Part shown: positions 8,938 to 16,450 of the stretch, in pieces
Layout of the letters: every line of letters begins with the position of its first letter
Numbering within the stretch: the first letter of the stretch is position 1
NCBI GenBank assembly: GCA_016806145.1
Contig: CP063167.1
Location: 2,166,501-2,230,500 of the forward strand
Length of the DNA stretch: 64,000 nt
DNA from: Variovorax paradoxus
GTDB lineage: Bacteria; Pseudomonadota; Gammaproteobacteria; Burkholderiales; Burkholderiaceae_C
Reading direction: 5' to 3'
Notes under the pieces: model-generated
What the model saw: only the letters and a program-made list of their open reading frames with translations
What the model was told of the DNA's origin: nothing
Database searches by the model: none
Position numbers and translations under genes: made by a program

Positions 8938-10115
8938 AGCACGTTCTCCGATGCCAGCAGCAGGTCGCTCGCGGGCGTGACCATGGGGCCGCCGATCACC
9001 AGCGCGATATCGCTGCGCGCCGCCTGGCTGGTCGAGCTGCCGCGCACCTGGCGCACCGCCTCGAGCACCAGCTCGAAGCCATGCATGTAGCACTCAGCGA
9101 GATTGCCGCCGCTGGTGTTGAGCGGCAGCCGGCCCGTGGGGGCGATGAGGTTCTCGAGCGTGAGGAAGTCGTTGGCCTCGCCGGGTTCGAAGAAGCCATG
9201 CTCGGCCAGCGCCATCGCCACGCCGCCGGTGAAGTTCTCGTAGCTCTGCACCACGCCCACGTCGGACGGCGCGATGCCGGCCATCGCGTAGAGGTCGGGC
9301 GCCACGGTGTCGAAGCCCGCGCTCGCATAGCGCGGCGCATTGTGCGGATGGGCGCCGGCGCGAAACCCCGAGCCCGAGGCCGCGCCGAGCAGGTAGGCGG
9401 GCTTGTGCGCGAAGTCCTTCGCGCGCTCGGCCGCCACCAGCACGATCGCGGCGGCGCCGTCGTTCTCCATGCAGCAGTCGTACAGGTGGAAGGGCTCGGC
9501 GATCCAGCGCGAGGCGTCGTACTTCGCGGCATCGAGCGGCTTGCCGTGCATCACGGCGCGCGGATTGGCCTGCGCATGGTGGTAGGAGGCAAGGGCGATG
9601 GCGCGCAGCGCCTCCTGCCGCACGCCGTGCTCGTGCATGAAGCGGCGCACGCGCATTGCGAAGCGCTGCGGTGGCGAGAGCACGCCGTGGGGCATGAGGT
9701 AGGCCTTCTCGCCGGAGATGGTGTCGATGCCGCCGACCTGGCCGAAGCGCCCGTGCTGGCCCTGCGCGAGCGCGCGGAACACGACCACGCAGTCGGCCAG
9801 CCCGGCCGCGATGGCGGCCGCGCCATTGGCCACCGCCGCCGCGCAGCCGCCGCCACCGCCGCCCCACTGCATGGTGGCCGAGCGCAGTCGGTGGATGCCC
9901 AGCGCGGCCGCCAGCCGCGAGGCCTCGCTGCGGTCGTCGCTGTACGAGGCGAAGCCGTCGATCTCGCGCGGATCGAGGCCCGCGTCGGCGCAGGCGGCGA
10001 GGATGGCCTTGAGCGCGAGCTTGAATTCCGCGTCGGGCGACTGGCCGTGGCGGTAGTAGGTCGTCTCGCCGATGCCGACCACGGCGACCCGGCCGCGCAG
10101 CGTGCGGTTGGTCAT
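8934..10115 (-). CDS. Thiolase-fold protein without nucleophilic cysteine (Ltp2-like acyl-CoA lyase candidate)
   Basis: 393 residues, SCP2-thiolase (lipid-transfer) family. In ordinary thiolases a Cys stands 17 residues before the Gly ending the first active-site helix. Here that helix ends at Gly105 and position 88 is Gly, inside a run of six glycines followed by Cys91. Loss of this Cys is typical of Ltp2-type retro-aldolases, which use tyrosines; a Tyr-containing YENFTGG block and the NTSGGNLAECYMHG block are present. It overlaps both neighbours (ATGA at 10112-10115, GTGA at 8934-8937), and the adjacent DUF35 protein is its likely partner. Predicted role: C-C cleavage of a beta-hydroxyacyl-CoA with a branched carbon. 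The register of the glycine run should be confirmed by alignment. Confidence 0.85.
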   Translation of the reverse strand: MTNRTLRGRVAVVGIGETTYYRHGQSPDAEFKLALKAILAACADAGLDPREIDGFASYSDDRSEASRLAAALGIHRLRSATMQWGGGGGGCAAAVANGAAAIAAGLADCVVVFRALAQGQHGRFGQVGGIDTISGEKAYLMPHGVLSPPQRFAMRVRRFMHEHGVRQEALRAIALASYHHAQANPRAVMHGKPLDAAKYDASRWIAEPFHLYDCCMENDGAAAIVLVAAERAKDFAHKPAYLLGAASGSGFRAGAHPHNAPRYASAGFDTVAPDLYAMAGIAPSDVGVVQSYENFTGGVAMALAEHGFFEPGEANDFLTLENLIAPTGRLPLNTSGGNLAECYMHGFELVLEAVRQVRGSSTSQAARSDIALVIGGPMVTPASDLLLASENVL

Positions 10116-11404
10116 GCCGGCGTGCCGGCGGGTTCGTGCCGCTCGGCGGGCGGACCGAAGGCGCCGGCGCGCGCGAGCGCCGCGAAGTGCGCTTCGTCGT
10201 AGCCCAGCGCCTCGCGCAGCACCTCCTGCGTGTGCTGGCCGACGGTGGGCGCGGCCACCGGGTCGGCGATCGGCGTGCGCGAGTAGCGGATCGGCAGCGC
10301 CATGTTCGGCACCCAGCCCACCTGCGGATGCGGGATGCGCGTCACCAGCCGGCGCTCGCGCGCCTCGGGCGATCGGATGGCCTCGCCGACCGAGCGCACC
10401 TGGCCGCAGGGCACGCCGGCCGCGCGCATGCGCGACTGCCAGTGCGACCAGGGCTGCTTCGCGAAGGCCTCGCCGAGCAGTGCGAACAGCACCTCGCGCC
10501 GCTGCGAGCGCTCGCGGCCGCTGGCATAGGCCGGGTCCGCGGCCACGTCGGGCCGCTCGAGCACCTGCGTCATCAGGCGGTGGAAGATCTTGTTGTTGCC
10601 GCAGTTGATATAGAACGAGCCGTCCTGTGCCTCGAACACGCCCGAGGGGCAGGTGTCGGGGCTGGTGTTGCCGTGGCGCTGCGGCTCGGCGCCGCTGAAC
10701 ACGTGCTGCAGCGTCGCATAGCCGGTCATCAGCACCGCGTTGTCGAACAGCGCCACTTCCACCGCCTGCCCGCGGCCCGTGCGCTCGCGCGCCACCAGCG
10801 CGCCGAGGATCGCGTTGGCCGCCATCATCGCGGTGCTGATGTCCATCACCGGCGACAGCGCGCGCACGCCCTGGCGGTCGGCATAGCCGTTCATCGAGAC
10901 GAAGCCGCTCTCGGCCTGCGCGATCGGGTCGAAGCCCAGGCGGTCGGCGAAGGCGCCCTCGCGGCCGTAGGCCGACACCGAGCAGTAGACGAGTTCGGGA
11001 TTGGCCTTGCGGCAGCTCTCGTAGTCGAGTCCGAAGCGCTCCATCACGCCGGTGGAGAAGTTCTCGACCACGACGTCGGCGCTCGCGATCAGTGCGCGCG
11101 CCACCTCCAGGCCCTCGGGCGTCTTCAGGTCCAGCGCCACGCTGCGCTTGTTGCGGTTCGACCAGAGGAAGGGCGCGCCCTGCGCGAGTTCGGGATGCAC
11201 CGGCGGGTACTGGCGGAAGTCGTCGCCGCGCCCGGGCGCCTCGATCTTGATCACGTCGGCGCCCATGTCGGCCAGGATCATGGTGGCGAAGGGGCCGGCG
11301 ATGAAGTGGGTGAAGTCCACCACCTTGATGCCGGCCAGCGCCTGCGGCGCGCCCGCGGGGCGCGGCTGGTGCTCGGGGAAATCGGATTCCAGGTTTTCAA
11401 GCAT
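10112..11404 (-). CDS. CaiB/BaiF family III CoA-transferase
   Basis: 430 residues with the interlocked-ring fold of family III CoA-transferases: IKVVDFTHFIAGPFATMILADMGADVIKIE near the N-terminus (the first half is seen as VDFTHFIAGPF), NRNKRSVALDLK, VVENFSTGVMERFGLDYE, and GFDPIAQAESGF where the catalytic Asp region is expected. The predicted role is to load CoA onto a carboxylic acid from another thioester. ATG 11404 is preferred over the longer reading because the extra residues show no family similarity and overlap the Bug gene's end. It sits 11 bases after the receptor gene and overlaps the thiolase. The acceptor acid is presumably what the receptor binds. Confidence 0.88.
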   Translation of the reverse strand: MLENLESDFPEHQPRPAGAPQALAGIKVVDFTHFIAGPFATMILADMGADVIKIEAPGRGDDFRQYPPVHPELAQGAPFLWSNRNKRSVALDLKTPEGLEVARALIASADVVVENFSTGVMERFGLDYESCRKANPELVYCSVSAYGREGAFADRLGFDPIAQAESGFVSMNGYADRQGVRALSPVMDISTAMMAANAILGALVARERTGRGQAVEVALFDNAVLMTGYATLQHVFSGAEPQRHGNTSPDTCPSGVFEAQDGSFYINCGNNKIFHRLMTQVLERPDVAADPAYASGRERSQRREVLFALLGEAFAKQPWSHWQSRMRAAGVPCGQVRSVGEAIRSPEARERRLVTRIPHPQVGWVPNMALPIRYSRTPIADPVAAPTVGQHTQEVLREALGYDEAHFAALARAGAFGPPAERHEPAGTPA

Positions 11405-11415
11405 GGAGGCGGTTC

Positions 11416-12396
11416 TCACATCTGGATGTTGGCCTTGCGCACGACCGGGCCCCACTGGCCCATCTCGTCGCGGATGAGCTTCTCGAGCTCCTGCGGCGTG
11501 CTGCTGCGTGCCTCGACGTTGCGCACCGAGAACATCTTGCGCACCTCGGGTCGGGCGACCGCGGTCACGATCGCGTCGTGCAGCTTCGTGACGATCTCGT
11601 CGGGCGTGTCCTTCGGCGCGAGCACGCCGAACCAGGCCGAGCTGCGGAAGCCCGGCACCTCGTCGGCGATGGCCTGCAGGCCCGGCACGGTCTCGGTGGC
11701 CTTGGGCGTGCCCACGGCCAGGTAGCGCACCCGGCCCGAGCTCACCAGCGTAGCGCCGTCCAGGCCGGTCACGAAGGCGGCCTGCAGCTGGCCGCCGGCG
11801 AAGGCGGTCATCATCGGCGCGCCGCCGTTGTAGGGGATGTGCTGCATGCGCAGGCCCGCGGCCTCGTTGAAGTACTCGGCCGTCAGGTGCGACAGCGAGC
11901 CGTTGCCGACCGAACCGACGTTGAGCGCGTTGCCGTTCTTCTTCGCGTAGGCGAGGAAGTCCTTCAGCGTCTTCGCCGGGCTGTCGGCGGGCACGGCCAG
12001 GATCATCGGCGTGATCGCGACGGTGGAGATCGGACGCAGGTCCTTGAGCTCGTCGTAGGGCACCTTGCGCATCAGCGAGACCACCGCGTTCGGACCGGTG
12101 TTGCCGAACACCAGCGTGTAGCCGTCGGGCGCGGCCTTGGCCACGTAGTCGGTGCCGATCGTGCCGCCCGCGCCGGGCTTGTTCTCGACGATCACGGTCT
12201 GGCCCAGCGTCTCGCTCATCGACTGCTGGATGGCGCGCGCGAGCTGGTCGGTGCTGCCGCCGGCCGCATAGGGCACGATCATGCGGATCGGCTTGTTCGG
12301 GTAGCCGCCCTGTGCCCAGGCGGGCAGGGCGCCGAGCGCGAGCGCGGCGCAGGCTGCGCCCAGCAGCGCGCGGCGGGGGAGGGAAGTGGTCGTCAT
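11416..12396 (-). CDS. Bug-type (TctC family) periplasmic substrate-binding protein
   Basis: 326 residues. A signal peptide with a twin-arginine-like start (LPRRALLGAACAALALGA) ends near AWA/QGG. The mature protein shows the Bug signature: YPNKPIRMIVPYAAGGSTD, IVENKPGAGG and PDGYTLVFGN. Such receptors bind carboxylates in the periplasm, usually for a TctAB membrane component, but no tctA or tctB is in this window. It stands between the GntR and CoA-transferase genes of the nine-gene operon, so its ligand is likely the operon's substrate or a signal for it. Confidence 0.92.
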   Translation of the reverse strand: MTTTSLPRRALLGAACAALALGALPAWAQGGYPNKPIRMIVPYAAGGSTDQLARAIQQSMSETLGQTVIVENKPGAGGTIGTDYVAKAAPDGYTLVFGNTGPNAVVSLMRKVPYDELKDLRPISTVAITPMILAVPADSPAKTLKDFLAYAKKNGNALNVGSVGNGSLSHLTAEYFNEAAGLRMQHIPYNGGAPMMTAFAGGQLQAAFVTGLDGATLVSSGRVRYLAVGTPKATETVPGLQAIADEVPGFRSSAWFGVLAPKDTPDEIVTKLHDAIVTAVARPEVRKMFSVRNVEARSSTPQELEKLIRDEMGQWGPVVRKANIQM

Positions 12397-12427
12397 CGGG
12401 GGTCTCCTTGGGTTCGTGGGTGTCGTG

Positions 12428-13177
12428 TCAATCCGTGGCGCCGAGCACGCTCGACCAGTAGCTGCGCGCGCGGTCCATGTGGCGCAGGATCAGCAGCTGC
12501 GCCTTGGCCGCGTCGCGCGCGCGGATGTGGCCGAGCAGGCGGCGGTGGTCGAGCAGCGAGGCACGGCCCTGCACCGTGTCGGCGAACATCGCCTCGCGGC
12601 GCCGGCCGGTGAAGCGGTAGAAGGCATGCAGCACGCGCACCAGCACCGAGTTGTGGGTGGCATCGACCAGCGCGACGTGGAACTCGGTGTCGGCCGCGGC
12701 GATGTTGCCGCCGTCGGCCAGCACCTGCTCGGTGCGCTGCAGCACGGCTTCCATGCGCGCGAGGTCGGCCTCGGTGCGGCGCTGGCAGGCCAGGCCCGCG
12801 GCCAGCACCTCGAGGTGGCCGCGCACCTCCATCGTCTCGGCCACTTCCACCGGCGTGGGTACGGCGCCCATGTCGGTGAGCATCACCAGCGCCTCGAAGC
12901 TGCCTTCGCGCTCGACGTGCCGCAGGTAGATGCCCGAGTGGGGCCGCGATTCGACGATGCGCAGCGTGACCAGCGTGGCCAGCGCCTCGCGCACCGCGTT
13001 GCGGCCGACGCCGAGGCGCTCGGCGAGGTCGCGCTCGGAGGGCAGCCGGTCGCCCGGTTGCAGCCGTCGGTCGCGCAGATAGGCGAGGATGCCGGCGATG
13101 GCGCCGTTGCCCGCGCCCGCCGCGTTGGAGGCACCGGCCTCCTGCGGTTCCGCCGTGGTGTCGAGCCGGGTCGTCAT
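12428..13177 (-). CDS. GntR/FadR-type (FCD domain) transcriptional regulator
   Basis: 249 residues. The N-terminal winged helix is clear (GILAYLRDRRLQPGDRLPSE, then LAERLGVGRNAVREALATL, about residues 30-80). An all-helical FCD ligand domain follows, with DTEFHVALVDATHN and HRRLLGHIRARD carrying the usual metal/ligand Asp and His residues. Its recognition helix (GRNAVREALATL) differs from those of the other three GntR proteins here. It is embedded within the operon (16 bases after the reductase, 31 before the Bug gene), which suggests co-transcription and feedback. Whether it or the GntR at 19276 or 22442 binds the palindrome at 15543 is unknown. Confidence 0.92.
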   Translation of the reverse strand: MTTRLDTTAEPQEAGASNAAGAGNGAIAGILAYLRDRRLQPGDRLPSERDLAERLGVGRNAVREALATLVTLRIVESRPHSGIYLRHVEREGSFEALVMLTDMGAVPTPVEVAETMEVRGHLEVLAAGLACQRRTEADLARMEAVLQRTEQVLADGGNIAAADTEFHVALVDATHNSVLVRVLHAFYRFTGRRREAMFADTVQGRASLLDHRRLLGHIRARDAAKAQLLILRHMDRARSYWSSVLGATD

Positions 13178-13193
13178 GGACTGCTCCCTTGTC

Positions 13194-14165
13194 TCAGAGG
13201 TCCAGGACCAGCGTCTTCGAGCGCGAGCCCGAGCAGCAGATCATGATCGCCTCGTTCGACTGCTTCTCCTGCGCATCCAGGTAGTCGTCGCGATGGTCGG
13301 GCTCGCCCGCGATCACGCGCGTGCGGCAGGTGCCGCACACGCCCGCGCTGCAGGCATAGGGCACGTCGATGGCGTTGTCGAGCAGCGTGTCGAGGATGGT
13401 CTTGCCCGGCGCCACCGCGAGGCGCTGGCCGCTGCGCTCGAGCACCACCTCGTAGCCGCCCTCGGTGGCGGCCGCGCTGCCGGCGGCGAAGCGCTCGAAG
13501 TGCACCGTGTGCGCGGGCCGGCCGGCGCAGGCCTCGACGAAGGCGTCGATCATGCGCGCCGGGCCACAGCAGTACAGGTGCGCGCCGGCAGGCGCGTTGC
13601 GCACGATGGCCGCGATGTCCAGCCGCTCGGCGCGCGAGGAGCCGAAGCGGAATTCGACCTCGCCGCAGCCGCGTCCGCCCTGCATGGCGCGCAGCGTGTC
13701 GGCGAAGGCGGTCTCCTCGGGCGAGCGGCCCGCGTAATGCAGCTGCCAGCGCCGGCCCAGTTCCTCGAGCCGGTGCAGCATCGACAGGATCGGCGTGATG
13801 CCGATGCCGCCGGCGATGAAGACCGAGTGCGCGGCCTCCTCGTCCAGCGCGAAGTCGTTGCCGGGCAGGCTGGCGCGGATGCGGTCGCCCACGCGCGGCT
13901 GCGCATGCATCCAGGCCGAGCCGCCGCGGCCCTGCGCGTCGCGCTGCACCGCCACCACGTAGCGCGCGGCGTCCGAGGGCGCGTTGAGCAGCGAATAGCT
14001 GCGGATCATCTCGCGCGGCAGGTGCAGGTCGATGTGCGCGCCGGCCGTGAACGGCGGCAGCGGCCGGCCGTCGGCCGACACGAATTCGTACGACGCGATG
14101 CCGCGTGCCTCCAGCCGGATCTGGCGCAGGCACAGGTCCAGCGGCGCGGGATTGCCCGGGCTCAT
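13194..14165 (-). CDS. Oxygenase reductase (FMN/NAD(P)H and plant-type [2Fe-2S])
   Basis: 323 residues in the phthalate-dioxygenase-reductase order: flavin-binding barrel (PPFTAGAHIDLHL, IRSYSLLN), NAD-binding domain (FIAGGIGITPILSML, CCGPARMI) and a C-terminal ferredoxin domain (VPYACSAGVCGTC, then MICCSGSR, giving C-x4-C-x2-C and a distal Cys). It passes electrons from NAD(P)H to the Rieske oxygenase encoded immediately upstream. The ATG overlaps the oxygenase stop (ATGA at 14162-14165), as is common for two-component oxygenases of the VanAB or OphA type. Nothing is missing from the motifs. Confidence 0.93.
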   Translation of the reverse strand: MSPGNPAPLDLCLRQIRLEARGIASYEFVSADGRPLPPFTAGAHIDLHLPREMIRSYSLLNAPSDAARYVVAVQRDAQGRGGSAWMHAQPRVGDRIRASLPGNDFALDEEAAHSVFIAGGIGITPILSMLHRLEELGRRWQLHYAGRSPEETAFADTLRAMQGGRGCGEVEFRFGSSRAERLDIAAIVRNAPAGAHLYCCGPARMIDAFVEACAGRPAHTVHFERFAAGSAAATEGGYEVVLERSGQRLAVAPGKTILDTLLDNAIDVPYACSAGVCGTCRTRVIAGEPDHRDDYLDAQEKQSNEAIMICCSGSRSKTLVLDL

Positions 14166-15481
14166 GGCGTGTAGCCGAAGTCGGCGCCCAGGCGCGCGGT
14201 CATCAGCTCGCGACCCGATTCGCTCCAGGCCTCGCCGGCCGGCAGCGTGAGCGACACCGCGCGCACCATCGGCAGGTCGGGGTCCTCGATGCGCGGCGGG
14301 CGCTGCTGGCGCACCGACAGGTTGCGCACCGTCTCGAGCAGCAGGCGCCGCGTCATCGCGATGCCGGTGTCGCTCATGCCCAGGTGCTCCTTCGAGCGGT
14401 CGTAGATCGGCGCCACGCCCGACTGGCAGGCCGCGTCCTGCACCCACAGGCCGGGCAGGCCCGAGAACCAGGTCTTGGTCTGCGCGTCGTAGTTGAAGAG
14501 GAAGGCGCTCTGCAGGTTGAACTTCGTCCAGTACTTCGCGAAGGGCTCGGTGGCCGGGCGCGGCGCGTAGGCGTTGATGCTCGGGTGGCCGGTCTCGCGG
14601 CCGCCGTGGCCGTTGTCGAACAGCTTGCGCGTCTTCTCGTAGAACTTCTGCGCCGGCGTGTACGAGAACATGATGCACAGCGTGTGGTGGTCGTCCAGCG
14701 GCACCCAGGCGTGGCCGCTGAGCTCGGGGTAGTTCGACTGCGGCGGCACCAGCGTGTAGAAGGGCAGCAGGAACTGGTTCACGCGCCAGTAGTGGGTGTT
14801 CTCGTCGAGCACGCGCCTGGAGGCCACGCTCATGCCGAAGTCCTGGCGCTTGCATTCGAAGGTGGGACGCAGGTCCTTCTTCGCGGTCCAGTCGCTGATC
14901 GCGCCCTGCTGGTCGATGCGCCCGTGCAGGATCGGCGCGTGGGCCGAGTCGATCTCGCCTTCCACGGCCTGCAGCCAGTTGCATTCCTGCACCCGGAAGC
15001 TCACGTACACGTTCTCCTCGGGCACCAGGTTCCACTCGAGGTTCGGCAGCGGCGGCGGGTTCTCGCGGTCGGGCCCCATGTAGGTCCAGACGATGCCGTT
15101 GCGCTCGCGGCAGGGGTAGTTCTTGATCGTGACCGTGTCCTTGAGCCGGCTCTGCGCGGGCTCGGCCGGCGTGTCCTGCACGCGGCCGTCGACGCCGAAC
15201 TTCCAGCCGTGATAGATGCAGCGCACGCCGCAGTCCTCGTTGCGGCCGAACACCAGCGGCGCGCCGCGGTGCGGGCAGGCATGGTCGATCAGGCCGACGC
15301 GGCCCTCGCTGTCGCGAAATGCGATCAGTTCCTCGCCGAGCAGGCGCACGCGCTGCGGCTGGCCGTCGGTCTCGAGGTCGCGGCTGGGCAGGAAGGGGAT
15401 CCAGTAGAGGCGCATCAGCTCGCCCATGGGCGTGCCGGCGCCGACGCGCACGAGGGTTTCGTTGTCTTCTTGCGAGAGCAT
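14162..15481 (-). CDS. Rieske non-haem iron oxygenase, phthalate-dioxygenase-type alpha subunit
   Basis: 439 residues. The Rieske centre is Cys69-x-His71 and Cys88-x2-His91 (CPHRG, CIYHGW). The mononuclear iron site is DSAHAPILH (Asp178, His181, His186). Length and motif spacing match the one-component-oxygenase group of phthalate 4,5-dioxygenase and vanillate demethylase. It hydroxylates or demethylates an aromatic or cyclic acid with O2, using the co-encoded reductase. ATG 15481 is chosen because the protein then begins with the family-typical MLSQEDNETLVRVG; the longer reading runs into the operator region. It is first in the nine-gene operon, 62 bases downstream of the TTGGT-AGG-ACCAA palindrome. 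Confidence 0.92.
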   Translation of the reverse strand: MLSQEDNETLVRVGAGTPMGELMRLYWIPFLPSRDLETDGQPQRVRLLGEELIAFRDSEGRVGLIDHACPHRGAPLVFGRNEDCGVRCIYHGWKFGVDGRVQDTPAEPAQSRLKDTVTIKNYPCRERNGIVWTYMGPDRENPPPLPNLEWNLVPEENVYVSFRVQECNWLQAVEGEIDSAHAPILHGRIDQQGAISDWTAKKDLRPTFECKRQDFGMSVASRRVLDENTHYWRVNQFLLPFYTLVPPQSNYPELSGHAWVPLDDHHTLCIMFSYTPAQKFYEKTRKLFDNGHGGRETGHPSINAYAPRPATEPFAKYWTKFNLQSAFLFNYDAQTKTWFSGLPGLWVQDAACQSGVAPIYDRSKEHLGMSDTGIAMTRRLLLETVRNLSVRQQRPPRIEDPDLPMVRAVSLTLPAGEAWSESGRELMTARLGADFGYTP

Positions 15482-15519
15482 GGCTGCGGTTTTCCTTGTG
15501 GGGCAGGGCCATCCGGCGT

Positions 15520-15530
15520 GGTGGACCACC
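15520..15530. promoter_or_regulatory. GGTGG-A-CCACC palindrome
   Basis: A perfect five-base-arm palindrome in the leader of the Rieske operon, 39 bases before the ATG and 13 bases downstream of the TTGGT-AGG-ACCAA site. It resembles the TGGT/ACCA element but with a single-base centre, so it could be a secondary regulator site or chance. Confidence 0.35.
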
Positions 15531-15542
15531 TTGGATGACCAG

Positions 15543-15557
15543 ATTGGTAGGACCAAT
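15543..15557. promoter_or_regulatory. Operator-like palindrome ATTGGT-AGG-ACCAAT (TGGT-N3-ACCA family)
   Basis: Perfect six-base arms around AGG. The form TGGT-N3-ACCA is typical of FadR/FCD GntR operators, and near-identical sites recur at 19152, 22310, 23457, 29818 and 35670. This copy touches the predicted -10 box of the Rieske operon promoter, so binding would be expected to repress. Confidence 0.72.
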
Positions 15558-15583
15558 GCTAAATTCGAGCCCGCGCGATGCAA
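15556..15583 (-). promoter_or_regulatory. Putative sigma-70 promoter of the Rieske operon
   Basis: On the minus strand TTGCAT (15583-15578), a 16-base spacer, then TAGCAT (15561-15556). The -10 overlaps the end of the palindrome at 15543-15557. Hexamers are read by eye; no transcript data. Confidence 0.45.
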
Positions 15584-15609
15584 AGCTTTTGTCTCAATAA
15601 CCTTGTGAA

Positions 15610-15630
15610 TGGATCAACCATAGATGGTTG
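15610..15630. promoter_or_regulatory. Degenerate operator TGGATCAACCA plus inverted repeat CAACCA/TGGTTG
   Basis: TGGATCAACCA (15610-15620) is a one-mismatch copy of TGGTTSAACCA and is identical to the copy at 44190. It overlaps CAACCA-TAGA-TGGTTG (15615-15630), a second inverted repeat built from the same half-site. The position is upstream of the Rieske promoter and 104 bases before the nitroreductase, so it might serve either. Confidence 0.5.
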
Positions 15631-15733
15631 AAATGAGCGAGGTGGCCGCCGTCGCGCATGTCTTTCGCCGCGTCGCCAGCGCGAGCGCGCCGGCGCGGTT
15701 AGGCTCCCTCGTCTTCATCCCGTTGCCCGAGCC

Positions 15734-16435
15734 ATGACCACTTCCCCGCCCATTCCCGCGCCGGATCTCGCCGCGGCCCTCGACACCGTGCTCGACGCGC
15801 GCTACAGCTGCCGCGGCTACCTCGCCGACCCGGTGCCGCGCGACGTCATCGACGCGATCCTGCGCGCCGCCCAGCGCACGGCCTCGTGGTGCAACTCGCA
15901 GCCCTGGCAGGTGGTCGTGACCGGCGCGGCCGCCACCGAGCGCCTGCGCGCGGCGATGGCCACGCCCGAGGCGCTGGTCGACCAGGGTTTCGAGATCGCG
16001 CCGCCCGCCGAATACCGCGGTGTCTACCGCGAGCGCCGCCGCGAATGCGGCTTCCAGCTCTACGACAGTGTGGGCATCGCCCACGGCGACCGCGAGGCCT
16101 CGGCGCGCCAGGGGCTTCTGAACTTCTCGTTCTTCGGCGCGCCGCACGTGGCGCTGATCCACACCGATGCCGCGCTCGGCGCCTATGGCGCGCTGGACTG
16201 CGGCGCCTACGTGTCGAACTTCATGCTGGCTGCGCGCAGCCGCGGCGTGGCGAGCATCGCGCAGGCCGCGCTCGCTTCGCGCGCGAAATTCTTGCACCGC
16301 TGGTTCGACATCCCGGAAGACCGCCAGGTGGTCTGCGGGATCTCCTTCGGCTACGAGGACCCGGCGCACCCGGCCAACGGTTTCCGCACCTCGCGCGCTG
16401 CCGTCGGCGACGCTGCGCGCTGGGTCGAGGACTGA
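15734..16435 (+). CDS. Nitroreductase-family flavoprotein
   Basis: 233 residues of the FMN-dependent nitroreductase fold. The flavin-binding N-terminal segment DARYSCRGYLADPVPRD matches the conserved Arg-Ser-x-Arg region, and RTASWCNSQPWQVVV is the next conserved block. A central GALDCGAYVSNFMLAARSRG and the C-terminal VVCGISFGYEDP complete the family pattern. These enzymes reduce nitro groups, quinones or enones with NAD(P)H, and the true substrate cannot be deduced. It is divergent from the Rieske operon with 252 bases between, and converges on the exporter at 16451. Confidence 0.9.
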   Translation: MTTSPPIPAPDLAAALDTVLDARYSCRGYLADPVPRDVIDAILRAAQRTASWCNSQPWQVVVTGAAATERLRAAMATPEALVDQGFEIAPPAEYRGVYRERRRECGFQLYDSVGIAHGDREASARQGLLNFSFFGAPHVALIHTDAALGAYGALDCGAYVSNFMLAARSRGVASIAQAALASRAKFLHRWFDIPEDRQVVCGISFGYEDPAHPANGFRTSRAAVGDAARWVED

Positions 16436-16450
16436 TCCGGTGGCCCTTGC

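Noticed and set aside
8934..10115. Ordinary acetyl-CoA acetyltransferase
   Set aside because: The catalytic Cys position appears to be Gly and the gene is paired with DUF35, favouring a retro-aldolase-type lyase.
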